Shown here: positions 24,683-33,344 of the stretch, piece by piece
Layout of the letters: each line of letters begins with the position of its first letter
Position numbering within the stretch: the first letter of the stretch is position 1
Origin: Pampinifervens sp037481935
GTDB lineage: Bacteria > Aquificota > Aquificia > Aquificales > Aquificaceae
Reading direction: 5' to 3'
Assembly: GCF_046159715.1 (NCBI RefSeq)
Contig: NZ_JBJXCT010000012.1
Span: forward strand, 1-44,551
Length of the DNA stretch: 44,551 nucleotides
The notes under the pieces: model-generated
Databases searched by the model: none
What the model saw: only the letters and a program-made list of their open reading frames with translations
What the model was told of the DNA's origin: nothing
Made by a program: the position numbers and the translations under genes

Positions 24683-25203
24683 TACTTTTTGGGCAGACAT
24701 TCTATCTTTTCCCTGACTATTATACGCTTCACAGGCTCCACTATGTCACTTGCCGTCTTCAATCTTTTCAGCTCCTCGAGACGCTCAGCCCTTATCCTCA
24801 CAATCCAGCTTTCGTATGGCCTGCTCACTATAAGGGATGGCTCTTTCTCAAGGCTCTTGTTGGCCTCCACTATCCTACCGCTTATGGGGCTGGGAAAGGT
24901 GGATACCCTCTTCCCGGATTCAACCACTGCAAGGTTTCCGTCCAGCTCAACCACTGTGCCTGCAGGCTTTATCCTTATGGCATAGAGGGGGTAAACCAGA
25001 GAAGAAAGCAACTGCATAAAGCCAACAGAGTAGATTCCTGAGCCCTCATCCTTTACCCATTGGAAAAGCATCCTTTCCTCATCTATCCTGTAAAGCCTGT
25101 CGGTCTTTATAGTGCAACCGAGAACTTCAATATCCATAGCCCTTGTCCTGCCTATAAGGGGTATAGAAAAAAAGAAGCTGAGGAGAATTCTCCTGCTAAT
25201 CAT
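24682..25203 (-). CDS. GcvH-like lipoyl-domain protein with possible export signal
   Basis: 173 residues. From about residue 55 it follows the glycine-cleavage H-protein fold: GSGIYSVGFMQLLSSLVYPLY, then GNLAVVESGKRVSTFPSPISG, where the Lys matches the lipoyl-lysine of ESVKAASD-type motifs, then GRIVEANKSLEKEPSLIVSRPYESWIV (cited as GRIVEANKSLEKEP and SRPYESWIV). The N-terminus MISRRILLSFFFSIPLIGRTRA looks like a signal peptide with twin arginines. ATG 25203 is supported by an ATGA overlap with fdhE; ATG 25137 would give a cytoplasmic 151-residue form. No P, T or L proteins of glycine cleavage are nearby. It is probably a specialised lipoyl carrier. Confidence 0.75.
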   Translation of the reverse strand: MISRRILLSFFFSIPLIGRTRAMDIEVLGCTIKTDRLYRIDEERMLFQWVKDEGSGIYSVGFMQLLSSLVYPLYAIRIKPAGTVVELDGNLAVVESGKRVSTFPSPISGRIVEANKSLEKEPSLIVSRPYESWIVRIRAERLEELKRLKTASDIVEPVKRIIVREKIECLPKK

Positions 25204-25967
25204 AAACCAAATAAGTTTCTTTCAAACCTCACAAAACCCCTCTCCCTTGCCCAGAGGTCCAGGGCAAGCGTGGCTATATCGTCCACATTTGGAACAGCAA
25301 AGCCGTCAATACGCATGTCTATAAGCTTCATATAGTGACCACACTCATGGCAGCACTGGAGCTGAACCGCTCTGTTTTCCTCGCTGTAGTAATAGTCCAT
25401 ACTGTTGTCATCTTCATTGCCACAGTTTACGCACCTGTTTCTGTTGTAAAGCCAGTCGGTCCCGCAGAGAACACATATGAGAAACCTGCCCCCCTCCACC
25501 TCTTCCCTGTCTGCTATGTAGGATAAATGCGGTCTGAAACCGCACACAGGGCACTTTGTCTTTAGCCAGTTTTCCCTGTCAATATCCATACTTTCTGCAA
25601 TGCGTTCATAGAAGGGGTTCAGAAAGGAAAGGAATAAGAACCTGTCAATATCTTCTGCCTTCTTTTCCTTGAGGAATTTATCTATCATGTTGCCAACCCT
25701 GTCCCTTTCCATCTGCTTCATATCTACTGCTCTCTCAGAAATCTGGGGTGTTCCATACTTTATGCACATGTCCAGTAGTCTGTAAAACCACTTCATGCCC
25801 CTGCGCCAGTTGGGTTCTTTCCCATCAAGAGACTCATAGACCTCCCTCTGATACTCAAGAATGTGCTGGTAAAAGTCAAGAAGCTCTGAAGCCTCAGAGT
25901 ATCTGGATTTTAAAAACTTCAGTCTTTCAAGGGCGTATTCTTTCTCTCTCTGCTTGAAGATGTTCAT
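25200..25967 (-). CDS. fdhE: Formate dehydrogenase accessory protein FdhE
   Basis: About 255 residues. The C-terminal half has the FdhE CxxC series: CPVCGFRPHL near residue 138, CVLCGTDW, CVNCG and CHECGHYMKLIDM, which bind iron or zinc. FdhE is needed for assembly of FDH-N/O type enzymes and delivers sulfur or stabilises the catalytic subunit. I prefer ATG 25967, with GGAG 7 bases upstream, over the ATG at 25982, which lies in the run of T after the terminator hairpin. It follows fdnI after a 68-base gap holding that hairpin. Confidence 0.9.
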   Translation of the reverse strand: MNIFKQREKEYALERLKFLKSRYSEASELLDFYQHILEYQREVYESLDGKEPNWRRGMKWFYRLLDMCIKYGTPQISERAVDMKQMERDRVGNMIDKFLKEKKAEDIDRFLFLSFLNPFYERIAESMDIDRENWLKTKCPVCGFRPHLSYIADREEVEGGRFLICVLCGTDWLYNRNRCVNCGNEDDNSMDYYYSEENRAVQLQCCHECGHYMKLIDMRIDGFAVPNVDDIATLALDLWARERGFVRFERNLFGL

Positions 25968-25980
25968 TTTATGACTCCAC

Positions 25981-26008
25981 ATAAAAATAAAGGAGGCAAA
26001 AGCCTCCT
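25981..26008 (-). terminator. Rho-independent terminator between fdnI and fdhE
   Basis: Read on the minus strand, AGGAGGC-TTTT-GCCTCCT forms a perfect 7-base-pair stem, followed by TTATTTTTAT. It lies between fdnI and fdhE and should end or attenuate fdnGHI transcripts, lowering expression of the maturation genes and selC downstream. Readthrough or a weak promoter would have to supply them. Confidence 0.85.
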
Positions 26009-26035
26009 AATCCTGCCAGAAAAAGCCCTTTCATG

Positions 26036-26671
26036 CTATAGCCTCCCCATGATTTGCCTGAACCATTTTGGGTGGTGCGACGCAGCCCAGAGGGCAGATA
26101 CCTTACCGGTTATCATGCTGGATAGTGAGCCAGGGACACCCACCGTGCCCATATAAACATGCACTATGAAGCCAGCGCCGACAAGTATGAAGGCAACTGT
26201 GTGTAGAAGGATAGATAGCCTTACCAGACTTATGGAAAAACTCTCTGGGAACCACATGATAATGCCTGTTATCAGAAACACAGCACCACCTATAAAAACC
26301 ATCCAGCCAAAAATCTTCTGTCCTGCGTTGTATTTTCCAACCTCTGGCAATTTTTCCTCTTCCCCTTTTACATAATGTTTGACATTTGAGAGCCACTTTA
26401 TGTCGTCGCTATCAAGAACGAAGTCTTTTGCCCATTTTAAAAACATGAGAAAAACACCTATGGCGAAGACCACACCTGCCCACTTGTGAAGCCATGCGGA
26501 GAACTCCCTTCCTCCAAGGAAGGGAAGGAGCCATGAAAACTTGGGAGAATACATACCAAGGCCGGAGAGGAAGAGGTAGAGGAAGGGTATGGCGGTAAGC
26601 CAGTGTATAAACCTGTCAAAGGCAGAGAACCTTTCCACCTCAATCTCTTCAAGCTTCTTCACATCTTCCAT
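26036..26671 (-). CDS. fdnI: Formate dehydrogenase cytochrome b subunit (FdnI-like)
   Basis: 211 residues with four membrane helices. Conserved His residues that bind two b hemes appear in RFIHWLTAIPFLYLFLSG, SAWLHKWAGVVFAIG, and the later LLHTVAFILVGAGFIVHVYMG (cited as LLHTVAFILVGAG and FIVHVYMG). It anchors the periplasmic formate dehydrogenase and passes electrons to menaquinone-type quinones. AAGGAGG precedes ATG 26671 by 7 bases. fdnH ends 2 bases upstream. Confidence 0.92.
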   Translation of the reverse strand: MEDVKKLEEIEVERFSAFDRFIHWLTAIPFLYLFLSGLGMYSPKFSWLLPFLGGREFSAWLHKWAGVVFAIGVFLMFLKWAKDFVLDSDDIKWLSNVKHYVKGEEEKLPEVGKYNAGQKIFGWMVFIGGAVFLITGIIMWFPESFSISLVRLSILLHTVAFILVGAGFIVHVYMGTVGVPGSLSSMITGKVSALWAASHHPKWFRQIMGRL

Positions 26672-26673
26672 GG

Positions 26674-27564
26674 CTATTCCTCCTTTTTATGTTTTTTGCC
26701 CACCTTTATGGGTCCAAAGAGTATGAGCTGCAGGAAGGCACCCAGAAGTGTTCCCCATAGGATTACTGAGCCTATGAGCTTTACTGGACCTTTCCAGAGG
26801 CTCACCAGGGGTGATATGCTTGCCTCCTTTGGAAGACCATACATTTCAGGCTTATCACCGTGGGGCAGAAGATAGATGTATCCAGTCCCGCCCACACCCG
26901 GTGGGTCGTAGATGGAGGCTTTTTCAAAGCCTCTCTTCTTAAGCCCCTCAAGGAGTTTATTTGCCCTGATGAGCATCTCTTCTTTTGTTCCAAAGTGGAG
27001 GGCATTGGTAGGACATGTCTTTACACACATAGGCTCAAGGCCTGCTGAGACTCTGTCAACGCAGAAGTTACACTTCCAGGGCTTGTTGTTGGCATCATAC
27101 CTGGGCACATCAAAGGGGCATCCGGAAAGGCAGAACTTACAGCCTATACACTTGGAGTGGTCAAAGTCCACTATACCGTTTGAATACTGGATTATAGCAC
27201 CCGGAGATGGGCAGGCTTTTAGACAGCCAGGGTCTGCACAGTGCATGCACTGATACTTGGTAATTGCCCACACAAGACCGTTGGGAGTCTCCTCTTCCTG
27301 AAATCTCATAAACATGAACAGATTTGGGGCAAGCCCTGGACCAGACTGATAGCCAGTGAAGAGCTTCTCATCCGTATGGATTGGTGGCTTCAGGTCGTGC
27401 CACTGGGAGCACGCAGCCTCGCATCCCTTACAGCCTATGCAGCTTGATATGTCCACAAGTATGGCAAGCTGGTCTGCCTTCTTTATGCTCTGGTCTGGAG
27501 CTCTGGAGGCGGAGACCCGCCTCAGCCCCATTCCTACAGTCCCATCAGTCGTTACAGTAGCCAT
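26674..27564 (-). CDS. fdnH: Formate dehydrogenase iron-sulfur subunit (FdnH-like)
   Basis: 296 residues. Four Cys clusters are visible: CIGCKGCEAACSQW near 37, CMHCADPGCLKACP near 104, CIGCKFCLSGCP near 138 and CNFCVDRVSAGLEPMCVKTCP near 163-183 (cited as CNFC and CVKTCP), giving four [4Fe-4S] centres. A single C-terminal membrane helix (VSLWKGPVKLIGSVILWGTLL, key hydrophobic residues about 245-275) anchors it. It links FdnG to FdnI. A strong AAGGAGG precedes the ATG. Confidence 0.95.
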   Translation of the reverse strand: MATVTTDGTVGMGLRRVSASRAPDQSIKKADQLAILVDISSCIGCKGCEAACSQWHDLKPPIHTDEKLFTGYQSGPGLAPNLFMFMRFQEEETPNGLVWAITKYQCMHCADPGCLKACPSPGAIIQYSNGIVDFDHSKCIGCKFCLSGCPFDVPRYDANNKPWKCNFCVDRVSAGLEPMCVKTCPTNALHFGTKEEMLIRANKLLEGLKKRGFEKASIYDPPGVGGTGYIYLLPHGDKPEMYGLPKEASISPLVSLWKGPVKLIGSVILWGTLLGAFLQLILFGPIKVGKKHKKEE

Positions 27565-27576
27565 GTTTTCACCTCC

Positions 27577-30500
27577 TTATGCTTTCACCTTTTCAACTTT
27601 GCAGAGGAAACCCTTAAACTCAGGCGTCTGGGAGTTGGGGTCCCAGACAAAAGGTGTTATCATGTTGGCAAGGGCACCTTTTACAACGCCCTCGTTACCC
27701 CAGTGTATGGGTATGCCCACCGTATAAACCTTTTTGCCGTTTATAAGGAGTGGCTTTATCCTCTTTGTGGGCAGGGCGTAGCCCTCTGCTGAGCCCCTCG
27801 CAGTGCTGACCCTTACCCTGTCCCCTTCCTTTATTCCAAGCTCCTTTGCGAGCTCCTCTGGTATCTCAACAAACATATTTGGCAACAGGGCTGATGTGCC
27901 GTATATGTGCTTTGTCCAGTAATGGAAGTGCTCCACGACCCTGTAAGTAGTTGCCACATAGGGGAACTGGTCAGGCTTTCCAAGAAGGTCAAGGTCTGAC
28001 TTGTATATCTTCACGACGGGGTTGTAGGGTGTCTTCGGATGAAGTATGTTTTCAACGGGTGATTCAAAGGGCTCGTAATGTTCGGGGAAGGGCCCATCAA
28101 CAAGAGGTGCGCAGAAGAGCCTTCCCCTTCCTTCTGGTAGCATTATGAAGGGTCCATATTCTGGAGGCAGGTCTGGCTTTATATCCGGCACATCGTATCC
28201 TACCCACCTTCCTTCAGCCTCGTTCCACCATAGATACTTCTTCTTGGCACTCCATGGCTTGCCTGAAGGGTCTGCAGAAGCTCTGTTGTAGAGTATCCTT
28301 CTGTTTGCCGGCCATGCGAAGCCGTAGCCGGGATATACACCAAGCCCCGAGGGGTCAGACAGGTCTGTAGACTTTGCCCTGTTTCCTGTCTGAGGGAATA
28401 TACCAGAATACAGCCACATGCCACAGGCTGTGGTGCCATCATCCTTAAGGACTGCAAAGCCAGGAAGTCTCTCGCCCTTCTTTACAACCACATTGCCCTT
28501 ATCGTCTGTAATGTCCTCAAGGGCATATCCGTTCATCTCCCTGAGCACCTCTTCCGCAGTGGGATAGTAGGGGTTCTGGAAGTTCCAGGTGAGGTTAAGA
28601 ATTGGGTCTGGGAACTTACCCCCTTCCTTCTGGTAGAGGTTTTTCAGCCTCATCCAGAGCTGACCGGCAATCCACAGCTCATCCTTTGCATCCCCGGGTG
28701 GTTCTGCCGCCTTGTATTTCCACTTTATAACCCTTCCACTGTTGGTAAAGGAACCCTCCTTCTCTGCAAAGAGGGCAGATGGCAGAAGAAAAACTTCTGT
28801 CTGAACCTTGGAGGGGTCGTCCACATACTTCCAGAAGCTTGCCATTTCTGTTTCAAAAACCTCAACAACCACCATCCACTTCAGCTTTGCAAGACCTTCC
28901 GCTATCTTCCTGACATTGGGGTTGCTGGCAAGTATGTTCATACCAACGGAGACAAAGCCCTCCATCTTGCCCCTGTACATCCTGTCAAGTATTTCATCCA
29001 TTGATATAACCTTTTCCAGTTTTGGCAGGTAGTGGTAAGCAAACTCGTTCTCTGGTGTTGCCGCATTTCCGAACCATGCTTTCAGAAGGCTCACATAGAA
29101 CTTTCCGTAGTTAGACCAGTAATTCATAGAAGTATCCACAGCTTTAGGAGTGCTTGCCTCAATATGGTCCTTGAGGGTCTGCTGGTCTGCCCTTGGAGGC
29201 CTGAGATAACCCGGCAGAAACCTTCCCTCTCCGGCAAGGTCTGTCATACCCTGAACGTTGGCGTGTCCCCTAAGGGCATTTATGGCACCCCCTGGAACGC
29301 CTATGTTCCCAAGAAGGAGCTGGAGTATTGCCATGGAACCTATCAGCTGAGTTCCCGTGGAGTGGTGTGTCCATCCAAGGGCATAGAGATGCGTCATAGC
29401 TTTGTCAGGAGCGGATGTTTCTGCCACAAGCTTTGCCACTTCAAGGAACTTGTCCTTGGGAATACCCGTCAATTTTTCTACAACCTCGGGCGTATACCTT
29501 GAGTAGAACTCCTTCATAAGCTGGAAGACGCATCTGGGATGCTCAAGGGTCATATCCTTCTTTGCCATTCCCTTCTCATCAAGCTCATAAGCCCAGAGAG
29601 ACTGGTCATACTTTCTTTTCTCAGGGTCGTAGCCAGAGAAGAGTCCTGTCTGTGGGTCAAAGCCGTAGGTATCTTTGATAATGTAGGCGGCGTTTGTAAA
29701 GTGTTTTACATACTCTTCGTTGTATTTTTTGTTCTGAAGCACGTAGTTTATAAGACCACCCATAAAGGCTATGTCAGAACCCGGTCTAATCTGCAGGAAT
29801 ATGTCGGATACTGCCGCAGTTCTGTTGAACCTGGGGTCAACGCATATAATCTTCGTTCCTTTTTCTTGACGGGCTTTTATGGCCCACTTGAAGCCACATG
29901 GATGGTTTTCTGCAGGGTTTCCTCCCATAACCAGAATAAGGTCTGCGTTCTTAATGTCATTCCATCCATTGGTCATCGCACCTCTTCCGAACCTTGGGGC
30001 CAAACTGGCCACCGTTGGTGCGTGTCATATTCGCGCCTGGGTTTCCCTTGCCACAAGTCCAAGGGCCACGCCCATCTTTACCCAGAGGTAGCCTTCTTCG
30101 TTGGCTATGGTGCTGCCCTCAACCCATGCTATGCTCTCACATCTGTTCACGAGCCTACCCTGTTCGTCCCTCTCTATAAAGGTTCTGTCCCTTGTATCCT
30201 TTATCAACTTTGCTATTCTATCAAGAGCCTCATCCCAGCTTATCTCCTTCCATTCCTTTGCACCGGCCGGCCTATAGAGGGGTTTTTTGAGCCTCTGGGG
30301 AGAGTTTATGAAGTCTTTGAGGGTTGCACCTTTGGGGCATAGAGTTCCTCTATTGACGGGATCATCAGGGTTGCCCTCCACATGTATGACTCTGGGCTTT
30401 ACGTTCATTGCACCATCTGTTAGTGTGTAGACTATAACTCCACAGGAAACAGAACAGTAGGGGCATATGCTCTTTACAGCCTTTGCGCTGGAAATCTTTA

Positions 30501-30612
30501 GGTCGCTCACCCTTGCCATTGCAGGCTTGAGGTCAAAGCCAAGGCCACCAGCAAGGGTAGCACCCGTTGATACACCTGCAATTTTAAGAAAACTTCGCCT
30601 CGTAAGCTCCAT
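27577..30612 (-). CDS. fdnG: Formate dehydrogenase catalytic subunit, selenocysteine-containing (FdnG-like)
   Basis: 1,011 residues, read through an in-frame UGA at 30027-30025 as Sec196, the same position as E. coli FdnG. The residues around it, QARI-U-HAPTVASLAPRFGRGAMTN, match the family motif AR(V/I)UHGPTVASLAP. The N-terminus has a twin-arginine signal (TRRSFLK) and the [4Fe-4S] ligands C50, C53, C57 and C92; bis-MGD-binding segments follow. Two-electron formate oxidation occurs in the periplasm. Treating the halves as separate ORFs would be an error: both sides align without gap and selC lies in the same cluster. Shine-Dalgarno AAGGAGG precedes ATG 30612. Confidence 0.96.
29977..30027 (-). 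promoter_or_regulatory. Bacterial SECIS element directing UGA to selenocysteine in fdnG
   Basis: Directly after the UGA the minus strand forms an outer stem (CGCACC 30022-30017 with GGTGCG 29982-29977) and an apical hairpin (GGCC 30010-30007, loop AGTTT, GGCC 30001-29998). The apical loop lies 19-23 bases past the UGA, where SelB recognises the hairpin in E. coli fdnG and fdhF. The loop differs from the E. coli AGTCT at one base. Confidence 0.7.
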
Positions 30613-30748
30613 CTTTTACACCTCCTTTTAGACGTATGCTTATAAGATAAGGGAAGGGTGAATGACTATCCATACAAATTTTCAAAGAATATCTTCTAAC
30701 ATTTCAAAATTAGAATTTTCTTATGCTGGTAATTTTACGAGGGTTGCA

Positions 30749-30754
30749 TATAAT
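30749..30754 (+). promoter_or_regulatory. -10 box of the DEAD-box helicase operon
   Basis: TATAAT at 30749-30754 lies 30 bases before ATG 30785. Unlike the leaderless genes here, this gene has a normal leader with AAAGGAGG. No good -35 is seen. The 172-base gap to fdnG (30613-30784) is AT-rich, holds this promoter and, on the minus strand, a possible fdnG -10 (TATAAG 30644-30639). Confidence 0.5.
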
Positions 30755-30784
30755 TAAAAAATAGATAGAAAAAGGAGGAAAAAA

Positions 30785-31882
30785 ATGGACTTTGACTTTT
30801 CACAGCTAAGTATGCTTACGCGTAAGGCACTCAAGGACATGGGTTTTGAAAAACCCACACCCATTCAGAAAGAGGCCATACCGCTTGCCCTGAAAGGCTA
30901 TGACATAATGGGTCAGGCAGCAACAGGAACAGGAAAGACCGCCGCCTTTGGCATACCTATAATCGAGGGAAGCAGGAAGGAAGAGGGAACCACAGCCCTG
31001 ATAATGGCACCAACCAGGGAACTCGCCCTTCAGGTAAAGGAACAGCTGTATCAGCTTTCCAAGTATAAGGGGCTAAAGGTCTTCAGTTTTTACGGTGGAA
31101 CACCAGTGCAGAAGGACCTTGAACTTCTATGGAAGATAACCCCCAACATAGTGGTGGGAACTCCGGGCAGAATTAAGGACCTTACCATGAGAGGTCTTTT
31201 TAACTTTGATACGCTCAAATACTTTGTGCTTGACGAGGCAGATAGGATGCTTGATATGGGCTTTATAGAAGATATTGAGTGGATAATAGCCCAGATACCC
31301 AAAGAGAGACAGACTTTCCTGTTTTCCGCAACTATACCGAGGGAAGTGGAAGAGCTTGCAAAGAGGCATCTCAGAAAGGACTACAAGTTCGTAAAGGTAA
31401 TAACGGAGGAGCTAAAGCCAAGGATAGAGGAAAGGCTTATAAAACTTAGTTCCTCAGGACAGAAGCTTTCGGAGCTTGAGAAGATACTCAGAGAACACAT
31501 CCTTGAAAAGGTTATAGTCTTTGTTAAAACCAAAAAGGATGCAAAAGAAATAACAGAAGAGCTCAAAAGAAAGGGCTTTAATGTGGTCTCCCTTCATGGA
31601 GACATGACACAGAGACAGAGGGAGAATTCTCTCAGGCTTTTCAGAGAGGGTAAGGTGAAGATAGTTGTGGCAACTGATGTTGCCTCAAGAGGACTTGACA
31701 TAAAGGGCGTAAGCCTCGTGATAAACTACCACATACCAGAAGACCCGGAGGTCTACATACACAGAATAGGAAGGACTGGAAGAATAGGTGCTTATGGAAA
31801 AGCATACAGCCTTATTACGCCCGAGGACAGCAAGGCCCTGTGGAGAATAAAGAAGCTAAAAGAAAGCTACGCTCAGGCATAG
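30785..31882 (+). CDS. DEAD-box ATP-dependent RNA helicase
   Basis: 365 residues: the two RecA-like domains and almost no C-terminal extension. Motifs: Q motif (GFEKPTPIQKEAIP), I AATGTGKT near residue 45, Ia PTRELALQV, II DEAD near 148, III SAT, IV VIVFVKT, V ATDVASRGLDI and VI HRIGRTGRIG. It unwinds short RNA duplexes in ribosome assembly or RNA decay. With no RNA-binding tail, its specificity is unclear. It leads the kdsC-lptC-lptA operon; kdsC starts 1 base after its stop. Confidence 0.95.
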   Translation: MDFDFSQLSMLTRKALKDMGFEKPTPIQKEAIPLALKGYDIMGQAATGTGKTAAFGIPIIEGSRKEEGTTALIMAPTRELALQVKEQLYQLSKYKGLKVFSFYGGTPVQKDLELLWKITPNIVVGTPGRIKDLTMRGLFNFDTLKYFVLDEADRMLDMGFIEDIEWIIAQIPKERQTFLFSATIPREVEELAKRHLRKDYKFVKVITEELKPRIEERLIKLSSSGQKLSELEKILREHILEKVIVFVKTKKDAKEITEELKRKGFNVVSLHGDMTQRQRENSLRLFREGKVKIVVATDVASRGLDIKGVSLVINYHIPEDPEVYIHRIGRTGRIGAYGKAYSLITPEDSKALWRIKKLKESYAQA

Positions 31883-31883
31883 A

Positions 31884-32405
31884 ATGGACCTGAAGGAGAG
31901 AGCCTCAAAAATAAGGCTTTTTCTCCTTGATGTGGATGGCGTCCTGACGGACGGAAGGTTATACTACACATCAAGGGGTGAAGAGATAAAGGTCTTCAAT
32001 GTAAGAGACGGGCTTGGTATAAAGCTGGCTCAGAAGGCAGGCATAAGAATGGGTGTAATATCCGGCAGGAAAAGCAGGGCGCTTATCAACAGAATGAGGG
32101 AGCTGGAAATAGAAGAAGTGCATCTGGGCTTTAATCAGAAACTGCCAGTTCTTGAGAACATTATGGAAAGGCTTTCACTGAGTTCTGAAAATGTTGCCTT
32201 TCTCGGAGATGATTATGTGGACCTCCCACTTTTAAAAAGGGTGGGATTTCCCATGGTTGTTCCAGATGCACCGGAAGATATAAAAAAGCATGCACTCTAT
32301 GTGACCCTTTCAAAGGGTGGGCATGGTGCTGTAAGGGAAGCCATAGAGTTTCTTCTCAAGCTCAGGGGACAGTGGGAAGAGGTCATTAGCATTTACTATG
32401 CTTAG
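31884..32405 (+). CDS. kdsC: 3-deoxy-D-manno-octulosonate 8-phosphate phosphatase
   Basis: 173 residues, typical of the tetrameric capless HAD family C0 enzyme KdsC. Motifs: LLDVDGVLTDGRLYY (nucleophile Asp near 16), VISGRKSRALINR (motif II), and LGDDYVDLPLLKRVG (motif IV near 108-122) with GGHGAVREAIEFLL at the end. It dephosphorylates KDO-8-P to KDO for the LPS inner core. It overlaps lptC by 8 bases. Confidence 0.92.
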   Translation: MDLKERASKIRLFLLDVDGVLTDGRLYYTSRGEEIKVFNVRDGLGIKLAQKAGIRMGVISGRKSRALINRMRELEIEEVHLGFNQKLPVLENIMERLSLSSENVAFLGDDYVDLPLLKRVGFPMVVPDAPEDIKKHALYVTLSKGGHGAVREAIEFLLKLRGQWEEVISIYYA

Positions 32406-32889
32406 AAGTCTACTGCTGAGTTTATTAATCATTGTTCTGGCATACACTCTCAAGTTGTATGTGGATAGCTTTAAGCTTGCTGGAGGAAGGGAGGAGATAG
32501 TAAATCTTCTTGAGGGTGTAACTATAAAAGCCTACAGCAGGACCGGGATTGAGTGGACCATAAGGGGTGAGGCTCTGGAGGTTGTGGGCAAAGATGTTAA
32601 ACTTTCCCATTCAGAACTTTTTTCAGAAGAAGCGGACATAAAGTCCAGTAAGGCTTACATAGACAGGTCCACTGGAGAGGGCAAGCTGATGGGAGGTGTA
32701 GAACTCAAATCAAAAGACCTGAATGCAAAGACACAAACAGCATACATAAATCTGAAAGAGGGCAGAATATGGGGAGAGGAAGAGATAGAAGTTGTGCAGG
32801 GAAGGAATATCATAAGAGGTAAAGGGTTTGAGATAACCCTAAAACCGCTGAGGGTTATAATTAATAATGCAAAGGTGAACATGGAATGA
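32398..32889 (+). CDS. lptC: LPS export protein LptC
   Basis: 163 residues. One N-terminal membrane helix (SLLLSLLIIVLAYTLKLYV) is followed by a beta-jellyroll domain with typical LptC features (IRGEALEVVGKD, then SSKAYIDRSTGEGKLMGGVEL). LptC accepts LPS from LptBFG at the inner membrane and passes it to LptA. Position between kdsC and lptA supports the call. It overlaps lptA by 4 bases. Confidence 0.85.
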   Translation: MLRSLLLSLLIIVLAYTLKLYVDSFKLAGGREEIVNLLEGVTIKAYSRTGIEWTIRGEALEVVGKDVKLSHSELFSEEADIKSSKAYIDRSTGEGKLMGGVELKSKDLNAKTQTAYINLKEGRIWGEEEIEVVQGRNIIRGKGFEITLKPLRVIINNAKVNME

Positions 32890-33344
32890 AAAAGCTTGTC
32901 ATCCTTTTGAGCCTTTTGCCTTTCTTCCTTTCAGCACAGCCAATAGTGGGTGAGGCTGACAGCCTTACCTATGAGAAGGATAAGGTCATATACTCTGGAA
33001 ATGTAAGACTCACCAGGGGTAACGCACTCCTAACCGCAAACAGGGTAATAATTTACCTTGACGAGAACAGAAGGGCAAAACTCATAGAAGCAGAGGGCAA
33101 CGCAAGATACACAGAAGGAAACAGAAAAGGCTCTGCAGAGAGGATGGTTTACGACCTGAGGGATGAGGTGATAACCCTTAAGGGAAAGGCAAAGGTAGAA
33201 GAAGGGCAGAATTTTGTAGAGGCGGAGGAGATAGTCTATTACAGAAAGGAGGACAGAGCTGTGGCAACAAGTAAAAATTCACGGGTAAGAACCTTCTATG
33301 TGGAGGAAAAGGATGAAAAGAACAGACCTGATAGAAAGCCTTAA
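32886..33344 (+). CDS. lptA: LPS export protein LptA (OstA-like)
   Basis: 152 residues. A signal peptide (LVILLSLLPFFLSAQ) precedes the OstA/LptA beta-jellyroll: ADSLTYEKDKVIYSGNVRLTRG near residue 25, LIEAEGNARYTEGNRKGSAE and ITLKGKAKVEEGQNFVEAEEIVYY (cited as ITLKGKAKVEEGQ). LptA bridges the periplasm in LPS transport. The last 32 bases overlap the HU-like gene in another frame. Confidence 0.88.
   Translation: MKKLVILLSLLPFFLSAQPIVGEADSLTYEKDKVIYSGNVRLTRGNALLTANRVIIYLDENRRAKLIEAEGNARYTEGNRKGSAERMVYDLRDEVITLKGKAKVEEGQNFVEAEEIVYYRKEDRAVATSKNSRVRTFYVEEKDEKNRPDRKP

Noticed and set aside
29539..30342. A 267-codon plus-strand open frame inside fdnG
   Set aside because: It is the antisense shadow of a strongly conserved coding sequence and spans the Sec codon region; the composition is not protein-like.
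27577..30612. fdnG read as a pseudogene or as two separate genes split at 30025
   Set aside because: The single interrupting codon is UGA at the exact Sec position of the family, is followed by a hairpin suited to SelB, and tRNA-Sec is encoded in the same cluster.
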